Source of the DNA: Deltaproteobacteria bacterium
GTDB taxonomy: Bacteria; Desulfobacterota; Binatia; Binatales; Binataceae
Reading direction: 5' to 3'
Length of the DNA stretch: 45,220 nt
NCBI GenBank assembly: GCA_021801125.1
Contig: JAJYYI010000003.1
Span: forward strand, 3,228-48,447
Below, piece by piece: positions 16,757-24,531 of this stretch. Position numbers and translations under genes: made by a program. How positions within the stretch are numbered: position 1 is the stretch's first letter; every line of letters starts with the position of its first letter. Below the pieces are notes generated by a model. The model saw only the letters and a list, made by a program, of their open reading frames with translations, was not told the origin of the DNA and made no database searches.

Positions 16757-17186
16757 AGCGGTCTCTCCTTTCGCTACGCCTCAGTGCGATAAGGCCCCCG
16801 TTCACGCATTGCCGTGCCCATGGAAAATCCTATCGCAATTATGCTGGATGTTAACCAAAGAAACCGCCTGAGTGCCATATCGCGATTCGGCCCCGCAGGA
16901 CGTTGCCGCCACGCTCGCGCCGGCCAGGCCCGTGCTTGCGGCGATTCGCTCAAGGCCGCGGAATTGCCGCCGATCCGCGCCGGCCGGGGTGTGCAGGAAG
17001 GGGCGGTATTTCCCGGATGCTCCCGATGTGGACGCTCCCGATGCGGTTGCGTGAGGGCTGCGCTATGCTTTAGGAGCGCTTCTCACAACGATATTTGCAG
17101 GACACTTTCCGGTCGCGACTCCATGCCTTCGCGCAGTTGCGACGAGATGGTCGTGGGACAGGCGTGGCGAGAAAGCCGGAGGTGGC
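16757..17186. other. 430-base intergenic region between divergent genes
   Basis: This region must contain the promoters of the lyase gene (minus) and the kinase operon (plus). I find no clear -35/-10 pair, hairpin or small gene. GGAGGT at 17178-17183 is the ribosome site for the kinase. Confidence 0.5.
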
Positions 17187-18656
17187 GTGAACGCGATGGC
17201 TTACGCCTTTTTTTCGATGCCTTTGGCGCGGTTGGGCCTTAAGCTTCGCTTCAACCTACTTATTGCAGCGATTCTGTTGCTTAGCATGGGGCTGGGCGGG
17301 CTTCTGATCATAGAGAATAATCGCCGCGCGGTGCGCAATGAGATTGAGGCTTCAACCGAGCTGACCCTGGGATTGCTCGACGCAACCACCGACAATTTGC
17401 GTTTTTCCGCTGCCGAGGGTCCCGAGTTTCGCCGCCGGCTGGCGCGCTACGTGGCCGCGCTCAGCCGCGTCCGTCACGTCCGGCTTCAAGTGCTGGACTC
17501 TAGCGGCCAGCCGCTCGTCAAGACGGTGACCGGGCCGCCAACCGGCTTCGCCCGCGCACCGAGTTGGTTCGTGCGCTTGGTCGCGCCCGAGCCGATCACC
17601 TATCGCAAGCCGATTAGCGCGGACGGCACGCCATATGGCTTTGTCGTGGTTAGCACTCATCCAGCCGACGAGATGGCCGAGGACTGGCTCAACGTACGCG
17701 ACCTGTTCCTGGTCGGCGCCGCGCTGTTCGTGCTCACCTGGATTCTAGTCGTATGGTCGGTCGGACGCGCGCTTCAGCCGGTCGAGGTCTTGTTGCGCGG
17801 CTTTGCCGGCCTTGAGCGCGGAGATCTCCAGACGCGCCTGCCGGTTTTCAGCGTGCCGGAATTTGCCTTGATAACTCGCAAGTTCAACCATATGGCGCAG
17901 ACCCTCGAGCAAACCGCGCGCGAGAACCGGCAGCTTACCCAGCGTTTGTTCAACTTGCAGGATGAGGAACGGCGCACCGTTGCCCGCGAGTTGCACGACG
18001 ACCTGGGTCAATACTTGTTTACGCTCAAGACCGACGCCTTTGCGATCGATCAGTTGGCTGCTGAAAACAAAACCGCGGAGATTCGCGAGAAGGCGCGCGA
18101 GATTGGCACGCTGACCAGCCGAATGGAGACGATCGTGCGCAAGATGATTCAACGGCTGCGCCCGCTAGTGCTGGACGAACTGGGGTTGGCCGACGCTCTA
18201 CGCGATCTCGTCGCGTCCTGGCGTACTCATCATCCGCAAGCAGCCTGCGTGCTAGAGATCAGCAGTCCGCTCGACGGTCTCGGCAAGGAGGTTGATAGCG
18301 CGGTCTACCATATGGTGCAAGAATGCTTGACGAATATCGCCAAGCACGCCAACGCCTCGCGCGTCGAGATCCTGGTGCGTCGTGAACCTCGGCGACAGCA
18401 CGTGGAGCTTGGCGCTTGCGAAGCCGAGGCTGAGGCGCAGGGTTCGCCGCGCCTCGGGGAAGCTCTCTCAGTGCGGGTAAGTGATAATGGTCGCGGGATG
18501 CAGGGATCGTCTCGATCAGGCATGGGATTGGTCGGGATGCGAGAGCGGGTCGAAGCGCTCGGAGGACGGCTGACGATAGTGCCGAGCCCGAGCGCTGGCA
18601 CGTGCGTGACGGCGATGATTCCGCTAGATAAGGGCCGGGGGGATAGCGGCTCGTGA
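17187..18656 (+). CDS. NarX/MoxY-type sensor histidine kinase
   Basis: The product has up to 489 residues. Two membrane helices, about 20-41 and 172-195, flank a periplasmic domain of about 130 residues like the LapD/MoxY N-terminal sensor domain. A HAMP domain (about 195-245) follows. The HisKA_3 segment QDEERRTVARELHDDLGQYL has the phospho-accepting H270. The HATPase domain includes NIAKHANASRVE, SDNGRGM and GMGLVGMRERVEALGG. It phosphorylates the response regulator that follows (GTGA overlap). GGAGGT is only 3 bases from the GTG at 17187 and 12 from the ATG at 17196, so either may be the start. The signal sensed is unknown. Confidence 0.93.
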   Translation: MNAMAYAFFSMPLARLGLKLRFNLLIAAILLLSMGLGGLLIIENNRRAVRNEIEASTELTLGLLDATTDNLRFSAAEGPEFRRRLARYVAALSRVRHVRLQVLDSSGQPLVKTVTGPPTGFARAPSWFVRLVAPEPITYRKPISADGTPYGFVVVSTHPADEMAEDWLNVRDLFLVGAALFVLTWILVVWSVGRALQPVEVLLRGFAGLERGDLQTRLPVFSVPEFALITRKFNHMAQTLEQTARENRQLTQRLFNLQDEERRTVARELHDDLGQYLFTLKTDAFAIDQLAAENKTAEIREKAREIGTLTSRMETIVRKMIQRLRPLVLDELGLADALRDLVASWRTHHPQAACVLEISSPLDGLGKEVDSAVYHMVQECLTNIAKHANASRVEILVRREPRRQHVELGACEAEAEAQGSPRLGEALSVRVSDNGRGMQGSSRSGMGLVGMRERVEALGGRLTIVPSPSAGTCVTAMIPLDKGRGDSGS

Positions 18657-19297
18657 GCGCGCTCGCGAAAATCTTGCTGGTAGACGATCATCCAATCGTT
18701 CGCGCCGGATGTCGTGAATTCCTTGAGCGCGGCTTGCCGGCAAAGGTTATCGAAGCCGGCAGCGGCGAAGAGGGCTGGCGCGCTTTTGTCGAGCATCATC
18801 CTGACTTGGTGATTTTGGACTTGACCATGCCGGGGGCTGGAGGGCTCGAAATTTTACAGAAGCTGCGTGCCCACGACCCGCGTTCGCGCGTGCTGATCTT
18901 CAGTATGCATGCCAATCCGATCTTTGCCGCGCGCGCCATGCAGGCTGGGGCGAAAGGTTATGTGGTCAAAAGCAGCCCGCCCGAGCAGCTGCTCAAGGCG
19001 GTGCAAGAGGTGCTGGCGGGCGGCAATTATCTCTCGCACGAGATCGCGCAGGAGATTGCTCTAATAAATCTTGGCGGAGGGCCGAATCCGCTGGACGAGC
19101 TTTCAGCGCGTGAGCTTGAGATCTTGCGCCTAGTCAGCTCGGGGCGTAGTCTCTCGGAAATCGCCACGATTCTTTGTATCAGCTACAAGACCGCCGCTAA
19201 CTCCGTTACACAGCTCAAGTCCAAGGTGCGCGCGCGACATACCAGCGACTTGGTTCGTATCGCTATCGAACACGGGCTCATCGACAATCCACGCTGA
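18653..19297 (+). CDS. NarL/FixJ-family response regulator
   Basis: The product has 214 residues. The receiver domain (5-120) has acidic D11/D12, phospho-acceptor D56 in VILDLTMP and the switch Lys in YVVKSS. The LuxR-type helix-turn-helix (about 147-205) has LSARELEILRLVSSGRSLSE followed by the recognition helix region SYKTAANSVTQLKSKV. It binds DNA when phosphorylated by the overlapping kinase gene. The start is GTG, sharing GTGA with the kinase stop. Target genes are not evident; the flippase-like gene downstream is 344 bases away. Confidence 0.95.
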   Translation: MSALAKILLVDDHPIVRAGCREFLERGLPAKVIEAGSGEEGWRAFVEHHPDLVILDLTMPGAGGLEILQKLRAHDPRSRVLIFSMHANPIFAARAMQAGAKGYVVKSSPPEQLLKAVQEVLAGGNYLSHEIAQEIALINLGGGPNPLDELSARELEILRLVSSGRSLSEIATILCISYKTAANSVTQLKSKVRARHTSDLVRIAIEHGLIDNPR

Positions 19298-19357
19298 TTT
19301 CGCCTGTTAAGCGTTCGTCGCGCGAGATTTCGATGCCTTTGATCGAGGAGCTTCATC

Positions 19358-19387
19358 CCGCCAGCGGAAAAAGTGGGTTGCTGGCGG
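19358..19387. terminator. Possible hairpin after the two-component operon
   Basis: CCGCCAGC (19358-19365) and GCTGGCGG (19380-19387) are exact reverse complements with a 14-base loop, 60 bases after the regulator stop. There is no T tract. The rest of 19298-19641 shows nothing else I can support. Confidence 0.4.
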
Positions 19388-19641
19388 CGTCGAGCGGCGG
19401 CTCAATGGGCAGTAGGCCAAGGGTTAATGAGGAGTAAAATGCATACGTACCGGTTTTGTCGACGAATGAGGTCTTCGTCGAGCATGCGCGGCGAATAATC
19501 GCATTGTGATGATGAGGCTTTTACGATAGCGAGGGCTGGCGTCGCCTTTTTGGGATTTCCGTTTGGTGCCAGGTGTGATTTAACGAAAGGCATCCGCATA
19601 AGCTAAACTCTTTTGCAGGCGGCGGTTCCTCGCTGATTCGC

Positions 19642-20784
19642 GTGGAATCCTTGAGCCAGAGGGCCGAATCGACACGTCAATCCGTTGTGATACGTAAAAT
19701 CAAGAATTTCGCCGCTAGGGTGTTAGGTCGGCTTTCGGCAGGTTTCTCAAACTTAAGCCCTCGCAGTAAGAACCTCATTGCATACGGACTGGCGCTGGCT
19801 ATCGTCGCGTTCGTGGCGCGAGGAGTTTCCGCCAGCGAGCTGGGTGACGCGCTCGGGCGTGCCAGGCTGTCGATCTTCATTCCCGCCCGCATCGTCTCCT
19901 TCTTGTGCTTCTTTTTTGGCGAAACCCTGCTCTTTTCTTTACTCTTCACTTTTTTTAACGCGCGCATCACGTTTCGCGAAATGCTGCCTGCCAACGCAGC
20001 CCAGTATTTTCTTCAAGTGGTGAACGCGGCAGTCGCTGGCGGAGCTTTGGTTGCCTTTCTGCATCGGCGCAAGGGTGTGCCGTGGCTAGCAGGCGGCTGC
20101 ACGATGATTTTCGAGGCCCTGTTGGACTTCCAGGTGATGGCGTGGATCGCTCTTTTCGGGACCTTGCTCGTGCCCGAATTCCCGCTTCGGGTTCCGTGGT
20201 ATTATCCGGCGTTGGCCATCGCTGGGCTGTGGCTCTTAGCGGGCTTCTGGATGTCCGGCCGCCCGCGGTCGCCGATTTTGCAATGGCTCTATGACCGTCC
20301 GTCGTTCGGTGCTTTTCGCAAGGCTCGTTTGCGTCATTACCTGGTCTTGATGTCGATTCGCTTGCCGATATTCCTGGTGCAGTGCGTATCGTTTTACTTG
20401 CAGATGATAAGCTTTAACATTCACGTGACGCTGGGTCAGGTGATTGCGTCCACGCCGGCGATAATGCTTATCACGGCGCTGCCGATCGTGCCGGTAGGGC
20501 TGGGACCCGATCAGGCAGTGATGGTGTACGGATTTCGCGGATACGGTTCGCAGGCCGATTTGTTGGGAATGGCGTTGGCGACCAATATGATGGGCATGAT
20601 GTTCCGGCTGATCCTTGGTATAGGGTCCGCCGGAACCTTTGCGCGCGAACTCGCTGAAGAGGTACAGACGGCCGAAGCGCCCGCGCGCAAAGTGGGCGGG
20701 GGCGCTGAAGCATGGCTCGATTCCTCCCAGCCGGTGGCCGAGCCATATGAAAAGACCACCGAGGCCTTTTACGGGGAAGAGTGA
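19642..20784 (+). CDS. Lysylphosphatidylglycerol synthase TM/flippase-like membrane protein
   Basis: The product has 380 residues and about seven hydrophobic helices between residues 47 and 335, then a soluble Glu/Ala-rich tail of about 45 residues. The order of helices, and ITALPIVPVGLGPDQAVMVY near residue 275 (family: L-P-I-S-x-G-G-L-G-x-x-E), match the UPF0104/LPG-synthase transmembrane family, which includes lipid flippases (MprF N-half) and AglD-like proteins. The soluble aminoacyltransferase domain of MprF is absent, so lipid or lipid-linked substrate translocation is the likely role. The start is uncertain (GTG at 19642 or GTG at 19687); neither has a strong ribosome site. Confidence 0.8.
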   Translation: MESLSQRAESTRQSVVIRKIKNFAARVLGRLSAGFSNLSPRSKNLIAYGLALAIVAFVARGVSASELGDALGRARLSIFIPARIVSFLCFFFGETLLFSLLFTFFNARITFREMLPANAAQYFLQVVNAAVAGGALVAFLHRRKGVPWLAGGCTMIFEALLDFQVMAWIALFGTLLVPEFPLRVPWYYPALAIAGLWLLAGFWMSGRPRSPILQWLYDRPSFGAFRKARLRHYLVLMSIRLPIFLVQCVSFYLQMISFNIHVTLGQVIASTPAIMLITALPIVPVGLGPDQAVMVYGFRGYGSQADLLGMALATNMMGMMFRLILGIGSAGTFARELAEEVQTAEAPARKVGGGAEAWLDSSQPVAEPYEKTTEAFYGEE

Positions 20785-21054
20785 TTCCGCAACCACTCGG
20801 TGCGCGATTTACCTCAATCGGTTAACGATGCGAAACTGCATCCGTCGACAGGAAACAACCTGAGTCGCGCTCGATCTTCGCGTGCCGCCGGGTTGGGTGT
20901 CGCGCGGTTTTTACGCGCCCGTGCCAACGAAAAGCAGCGAACGGCTGAACGTTCTTAACCCTGGTTATATTTGCGAGGTCCAGACCTGCCGGAGTAGTCC
21001 CGGTCGGCGAGCGATAGTGTTCCGGCGGCCCTAGTCGGGGGACAGATCAAGACG

Positions 21055-21948
21055 GTGGCTGAGATTTGGCCTAATTTTTTCGTAGTCGGTGCGGCAAAAG
21101 CGGGTACCACGTCGCTTTACGCCTATCTGAGGCAGCATCCCCAGGTGTTTCTCCCCAAGATAAAGGAGCCGCATTTTTTCGCCCATGTTCGCCCTTCACC
21201 TGAGATGAAGCATCTGTACGCGGCAATCAACGATCGCTCGACCTACTTGAGGCTCTTTCGCAACGCGGAGGGTTATCGGGCGATCGGCGACGCCAGCCCG
21301 TCGTATTTATGGGACCCGGAGGCCGCAAATCGGATTCGCCGCTCCGTTGGCGAAGCCAAAATTGTGATTACCTTGCGCGACCCTGTGGAACGAGCTCACT
21401 CGCATTATCTGGCGGACGTACGCGAAGGGGTGCACGACCTGAGCTTTTACGACGCCTTGCGTCAAGACATGGCGCGTCCCAAAAAAGGCTGGGCGGTGTC
21501 GCTCCTATATGTGGAGTTGGGGCAGTACGCCGCTCAAGTAAGGCGCTACCTCGACCTCTTCGGCCCCGCGCAGGTAAAGGTTGTGCTCTTCGAGGAATTG
21601 AAACGTAACAGCGCCAATGTGCTGAAGGAATTGGCTCAGTTCCTGGAGGTTGATCAGGGGGCAGTCGAACAAATCAACACCAGCGAAGTGCATAACTCTT
21701 ACGCGGCGCCGCGCGGTAAGTGGGCACAACGAATGGCTGGCGCGAAATTCTCGCGCTTGTTGGGAAAAACGGTAATTCCCCATGAGGTTGGGCAGTTCAT
21801 CTTCGAGCGGGTGCTCCTGAAGCAGGCGCCCAAGCCGAAGATTGAACCCGAAGCCAAGCGTCTCTTATGCGAGATTTACGAGCCTGAAATCCGGGAGCTA
21901 GAGGGTATTTTGGGACGTCCCCTGCCCGAATTACGCCGCTCGTGGTAG
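21055..21948 (+). CDS. Sulfotransferase family protein
   Basis: The product is a 297-residue PAPS-dependent sulfotransferase. FFVVGAAKAGTTSLYAYL carries the 5'-phosphosulfate loop with K15. TLRDPVERAHSHYL carries the 3'-phosphate residues R108 and S116. KIKEPHFF is typical of the heparan-sulfate-like bacterial branch. It transfers sulfate to a hydroxyl or amine of a lipid, glycan or metabolite; the acceptor is unknown. The GTG start has a GGGGGA stretch about 13 bases upstream. The preceding 270 bases (20785-21054) contain nothing recognisable. It converges on the selenoprotein gene, with 26 bases between the stops. Confidence 0.92.
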   Translation: MAEIWPNFFVVGAAKAGTTSLYAYLRQHPQVFLPKIKEPHFFAHVRPSPEMKHLYAAINDRSTYLRLFRNAEGYRAIGDASPSYLWDPEAANRIRRSVGEAKIVITLRDPVERAHSHYLADVREGVHDLSFYDALRQDMARPKKGWAVSLLYVELGQYAAQVRRYLDLFGPAQVKVVLFEELKRNSANVLKELAQFLEVDQGAVEQINTSEVHNSYAAPRGKWAQRMAGAKFSRLLGKTVIPHEVGQFIFERVLLKQAPKPKIEPEAKRLLCEIYEPEIRELEGILGRPLPELRRSW

Positions 21949-21974
21949 ACGGCGGCGCGCCGTGCTCGAATCTT

Positions 21975-22874
21975 CTACGGCCGCGGCGGCTCGAAACATA
22001 CGGCACACGTAGCGCCGTCGCAGGACTCAGCCAGCACGCGGTCCTCGTCATATTGATACTGCGGAGTGTCGACGCGCGGCAGCCGAGAATCCGTCGAGAA
22101 AGTCGTACTTTTCCAATCCTCGCTGTCGCTCCATTTAAAGGGCAGCATCTTGACTGACCCGGGTTGTTTGAGCGTTACGAACGCCTGCAGCGCTTCAATC
22201 ATGATCGCACGCTGCAACTGCGGCTCGCCAACCTTGCCTGCTGTCTGACCGAGCGGATAGTCGAGGAAGGCCGCGCGAGGCGGGTTCACCGCCTGGGTTA
22301 TGTCGAGCGCGCTCGTCATGCAGAGCGTGGCAATTCCCGCAGCTTCGATCTGGCGTGCGATCAGTCCTACGGACTGATGGCAGACGGGTCAAACAGGCAC
22401 CAGCAAAGCCAAGTCGGCCTTTTCTTCCTGGGCGCGCGCGACCAGGGCCGGCGCCAGTTCCGTATTCACTCGGCGGGTCGAATAGATTCCCCCCATGAAG
22501 GTGTAGGCGTGGGAGGCAAGTTCCCCGAAAAATCCTTCTGCGGCGAGTCCGCGCAGGGTTTCAAGCGGAAACACGCACCGCAAATCGCGCCGGGCGTTGG
22601 CAAGGTCGTAGGCGAAGTGCGTCGCGCGCAGCGCGGACGCCGGCGCGTCCTTAGGGATGGCGCGATAGGAGGAGTCGTCCTTGTAATGGAACGCGACTTG
22701 TCCCGCAAGGTAAATCCCGCCGGAGGCGATGAGCATCAGGCGGCAGTCGCGCAGCGGCTTGGTCACCGGTGTCCACGGTGGCTCGGTTTCGTTGACCGTC
22801 CATCGGTAGGCCGGGTAACCCAAGCCTTGGTATAGGCATTGAATGCGCTCGATGTACCGTACGGGCTCGCCCAT
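21975..22874 (-). CDS. Selenoprotein, glycine/sarcosine/betaine reductase B family (Sec at residue 162)
   Basis: One continuous minus-strand frame of 300 codons is broken only by TGA at 22391-22389. Read as selenocysteine it gives LALLVPV-U-PVCHQSVGLIA, the U-x-x-C redox motif of GrdB-like selenoproteins. The sequence on both sides belongs to the same family: YRAIPKDAP, FYST-like GGIYSTRR before the Sec, then MTSALDIT, PPRAAFLDYPLGQTAGKVGE and QRAIMIEALQAF after it. Length is 299 residues. ATG at 22874 has GGGGA 9 bases upstream. The genuine glycine reductase partners (GrdA, GrdC/D) are absent, so it probably acts as a free-standing selenoenzyme or thiol-type redox protein. The C-terminus carries three further Cys (ESCDGATCAVCF). 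The gene lies downstream of fmdB on the same strand. Confidence 0.88.
22360..22378 (-). promoter_or_regulatory. Bacterial SECIS-like hairpin downstream of UGA
   Basis: On the minus strand, ATCAGTCC and GGACTGAT form a perfect 8-bp stem with a GTA loop. It begins 10 bases after the UGA, so the apex is about 20 bases from it. A small G-containing apical loop at that distance fits bacterial SECIS elements that recruit SelB with Sec-tRNA. The element lies within the coding sequence, as in other bacteria. Confidence 0.8.
22389..22391 (-). other. In-frame UGA, selenocysteine codon
   Basis: TGA (minus strand) separates two halves of one conserved protein without any frame change and sits exactly where the family has Sec or Cys (U-P-V-C). 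This favours recoding over a nonsense mutation. Confidence 0.85.
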
Positions 22875-23048
22875 GTGAAATTTCCCCGGACCTTGGTCTA
22901 GTTATAGCCTAGCACCTGTCGGGCGACGATTTAACCCAAGCGATTCATCCTCCGCCGGGACCGTATCATAAGCGGGTAGCTGTGCTCGGCGGCATTCTCT
23001 TTGAAGGCGTCGTGTAGGTCGGGGGGGCGGCTGTGCCGGGATGCGAAC

Positions 23049-23423
23049 TTACAGGTCGCTGTCGTCCGCGCCGCCACTCCCCGTTCCTTCGTCCGCGTCG
23101 AGGTCGCCGCCGCGTTCGAGTTCGTCGATCGCCTCTTCGAATTCCGGTCCCTGCACTTCCTCTCCCATTTCGCGTCCGATCCGTTTCATCATGCGAGCGA
23201 CGCTCTTCGGGTCATTCTCGTCCACGTCGCTATAGCGCGATGGGTCGGCGAGCGCGTCGAGGCGGTTTTCTTCGCTGCGCGGGGTGGCGAAGCGCGACAT
23301 CAGGCGGCGCATCTTGCGACTTCCACAATGGCAGCATGCTGCGTGTACCCGCTCGCTCACCCGCATCGTGAGCACGCTGGTACGCCGGCCGCACTTGTTG
23401 CACTGATACTCGTAGATCGGCAT
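23049..23423 (-). CDS. FmdB-family zinc ribbon protein
   Basis: The product has 124 residues. The N-terminal MPIYEYQCNKCGRR is diagnostic of the FmdB/CxxC-CxxC-SSSS putative regulator family. The second pair is CHCGS, so the zinc ribbon has C-x2-C...C-x2-C. The C-terminal half is very acidic (DADEGTGSGGADDSDL) and probably disordered. FmdB was named for amide-induced porin regulation, but most members are uncharacterised small metal-binding proteins. AAGGAG lies about 13 bases before the ATG. It precedes the selenoprotein gene by 174 bases on the same strand. Confidence 0.9.
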   Translation of the reverse strand: MPIYEYQCNKCGRRTSVLTMRVSERVHAACCHCGSRKMRRLMSRFATPRSEENRLDALADPSRYSDVDENDPKSVARMMKRIGREMGEEVQGPEFEEAIDELERGGDLDADEGTGSGGADDSDL

Positions 23424-23763
23424 CCGCGTTGGCGCACTCCTTGATTAGAATCACGAAAATTTTATGCTAACGCCCTGGTTTTGTGAAAATCACGAGCGCT
23501 ACTTGCTGGAAGAGAAACACGAGGAGGTAGGCCGCCGGCCGGCCGTCGCGAGACGCCCGGGGTTTCAAGGCGAGAGAGCGCCTTCCGTGTAACCGAGCCT
23601 TTAATGAGCCGGTGGCTTAAGTCAGAGTCGCGCCGTTACGCGGCCCGTCGGGCCCTCACACATCGGTTCGCCCCCGGACTTCCGGTATGATAAGAGGCGG
23701 GAGTCAGGCCGTCGATTCGGCGCCCATTTTGCGCAATTGCGGGCGGTAAAAGAGCTTCGATTG
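23424..23763. other. 340-base divergent intergenic region, no riboswitch recognised
   Basis: This region should hold the promoters of fmdB and the ECF operon. A short GC hairpin, GGCCC-GTC-GGGCC, occurs at 23642-23654. I looked for the cobalamin box, the TPP CTGAGA core and FMN-type conserved stems and found none. Confidence 0.4.
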
Positions 23764-24531
23764 ATGTGGCACGACACGCGGATGGTCGTGCTGTGCGCGA
23801 TTTCCGCCGCGCTTTATGCCGCGGTGCTCATTCCATTCAAAGTTGTCCCGCTTATTCCCGGCGTCACCGAGCTGCGTCCGGCCAACGCGATTCCGATCGT
23901 CTGCTCGTTTCTCTTCGGTCCGGCCGCGGCGTGGGGCTCCGCGATCGGCAACCTGGTGGGCGACTTTTTCGGCGGTGCGGGGCCGGGGGATTTTTTCGGG
24001 TTTTTCGCCAATCTGGCGTACGGATTTCTGCCGTACAAAGTCTGGGAAGCGATCGGCGGCAGGCACAGTCCGCTCGACCGCTCTGCCGCGGCGATTAGCA
24101 AATACATTTTCACTTGCTTCATAGCGAGCCTGCTATGCGCGGATGTCGTCGGCTGGGGCGACAATCTGCTTGGTTTGCGACCTTTCGCCGTGTTAGGCAA
24201 TCTGATCGTTTTCAACAACATGCTGGCCTCCGTGGTGCTCGCTCCCTTTCTGCTCGCCGCGATTTACCCGCGGGCACGAGCCGGCCGTTTGCTTTACGGC
24301 GACCTGATGCCGCAGGAACCGCCCTTGCGCCGCAGCGTGCGGTTGTACGGGCTTTTTCTGCTGGTGGGAGGTGGACTGTTGGCTTGGGCTGCGGGCAACC
24401 TTATCTCCGCGGGCTACTGGTTGCCGGCGTTTTTACCGGGCACGATGCTCCATGCTCCGTATAGTGGCGTGGTCGCCGTGGTCGTGAGCCCTCCGCTCGC
24501 ACTGGCAGTTCTCGGCGCATGTCTTCTGTGA
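23764..24531 (+). CDS. ECF transporter substrate-binding (S) component
   Basis: The product is a 255-residue protein with about six membrane helices. RPANAIPIVCSFLFGPAAAWG and GNLVGDFFGG resemble the S-component core, in which helix 1 carries small residues for docking on EcfT. I chose the ATG at 23764 (AAAGAG upstream); a TTG nine codons earlier is in frame. It overlaps the fused ATPase gene by 13 bases, and EcfT follows, so the operon encodes a complete group I-type vitamin or metal importer. The sequence does not match ThiT, BioY, RibU or QueT closely enough to name the substrate. Confidence 0.82.
   Translation: MWHDTRMVVLCAISAALYAAVLIPFKVVPLIPGVTELRPANAIPIVCSFLFGPAAAWGSAIGNLVGDFFGGAGPGDFFGFFANLAYGFLPYKVWEAIGGRHSPLDRSAAAISKYIFTCFIASLLCADVVGWGDNLLGLRPFAVLGNLIVFNNMLASVVLAPFLLAAIYPRARAGRLLYGDLMPQEPPLRRSVRLYGLFLLVGGGLLAWAAGNLISAGYWLPAFLPGTMLHAPYSGVVAVVVSPPLALAVLGACLL

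Noticed and set aside
22389-22391. Nonsense mutation or pseudogene in the GrdB-like gene
   Set aside because: There is only one stop, no frame change, strong family similarity on both sides, and a SECIS-like hairpin follows; selenocysteine explains all of it.
22164-22835. 223-codon plus-strand frame opposite the selenoprotein
   Set aside because: It is the antisense of a recognisable protein, is Arg/Gly-rich and has no ribosome site or family.
23424-23763. Vitamin riboswitch before the ECF transporter
   Set aside because: No cobalamin, TPP or FMN core sequences could be found by eye.
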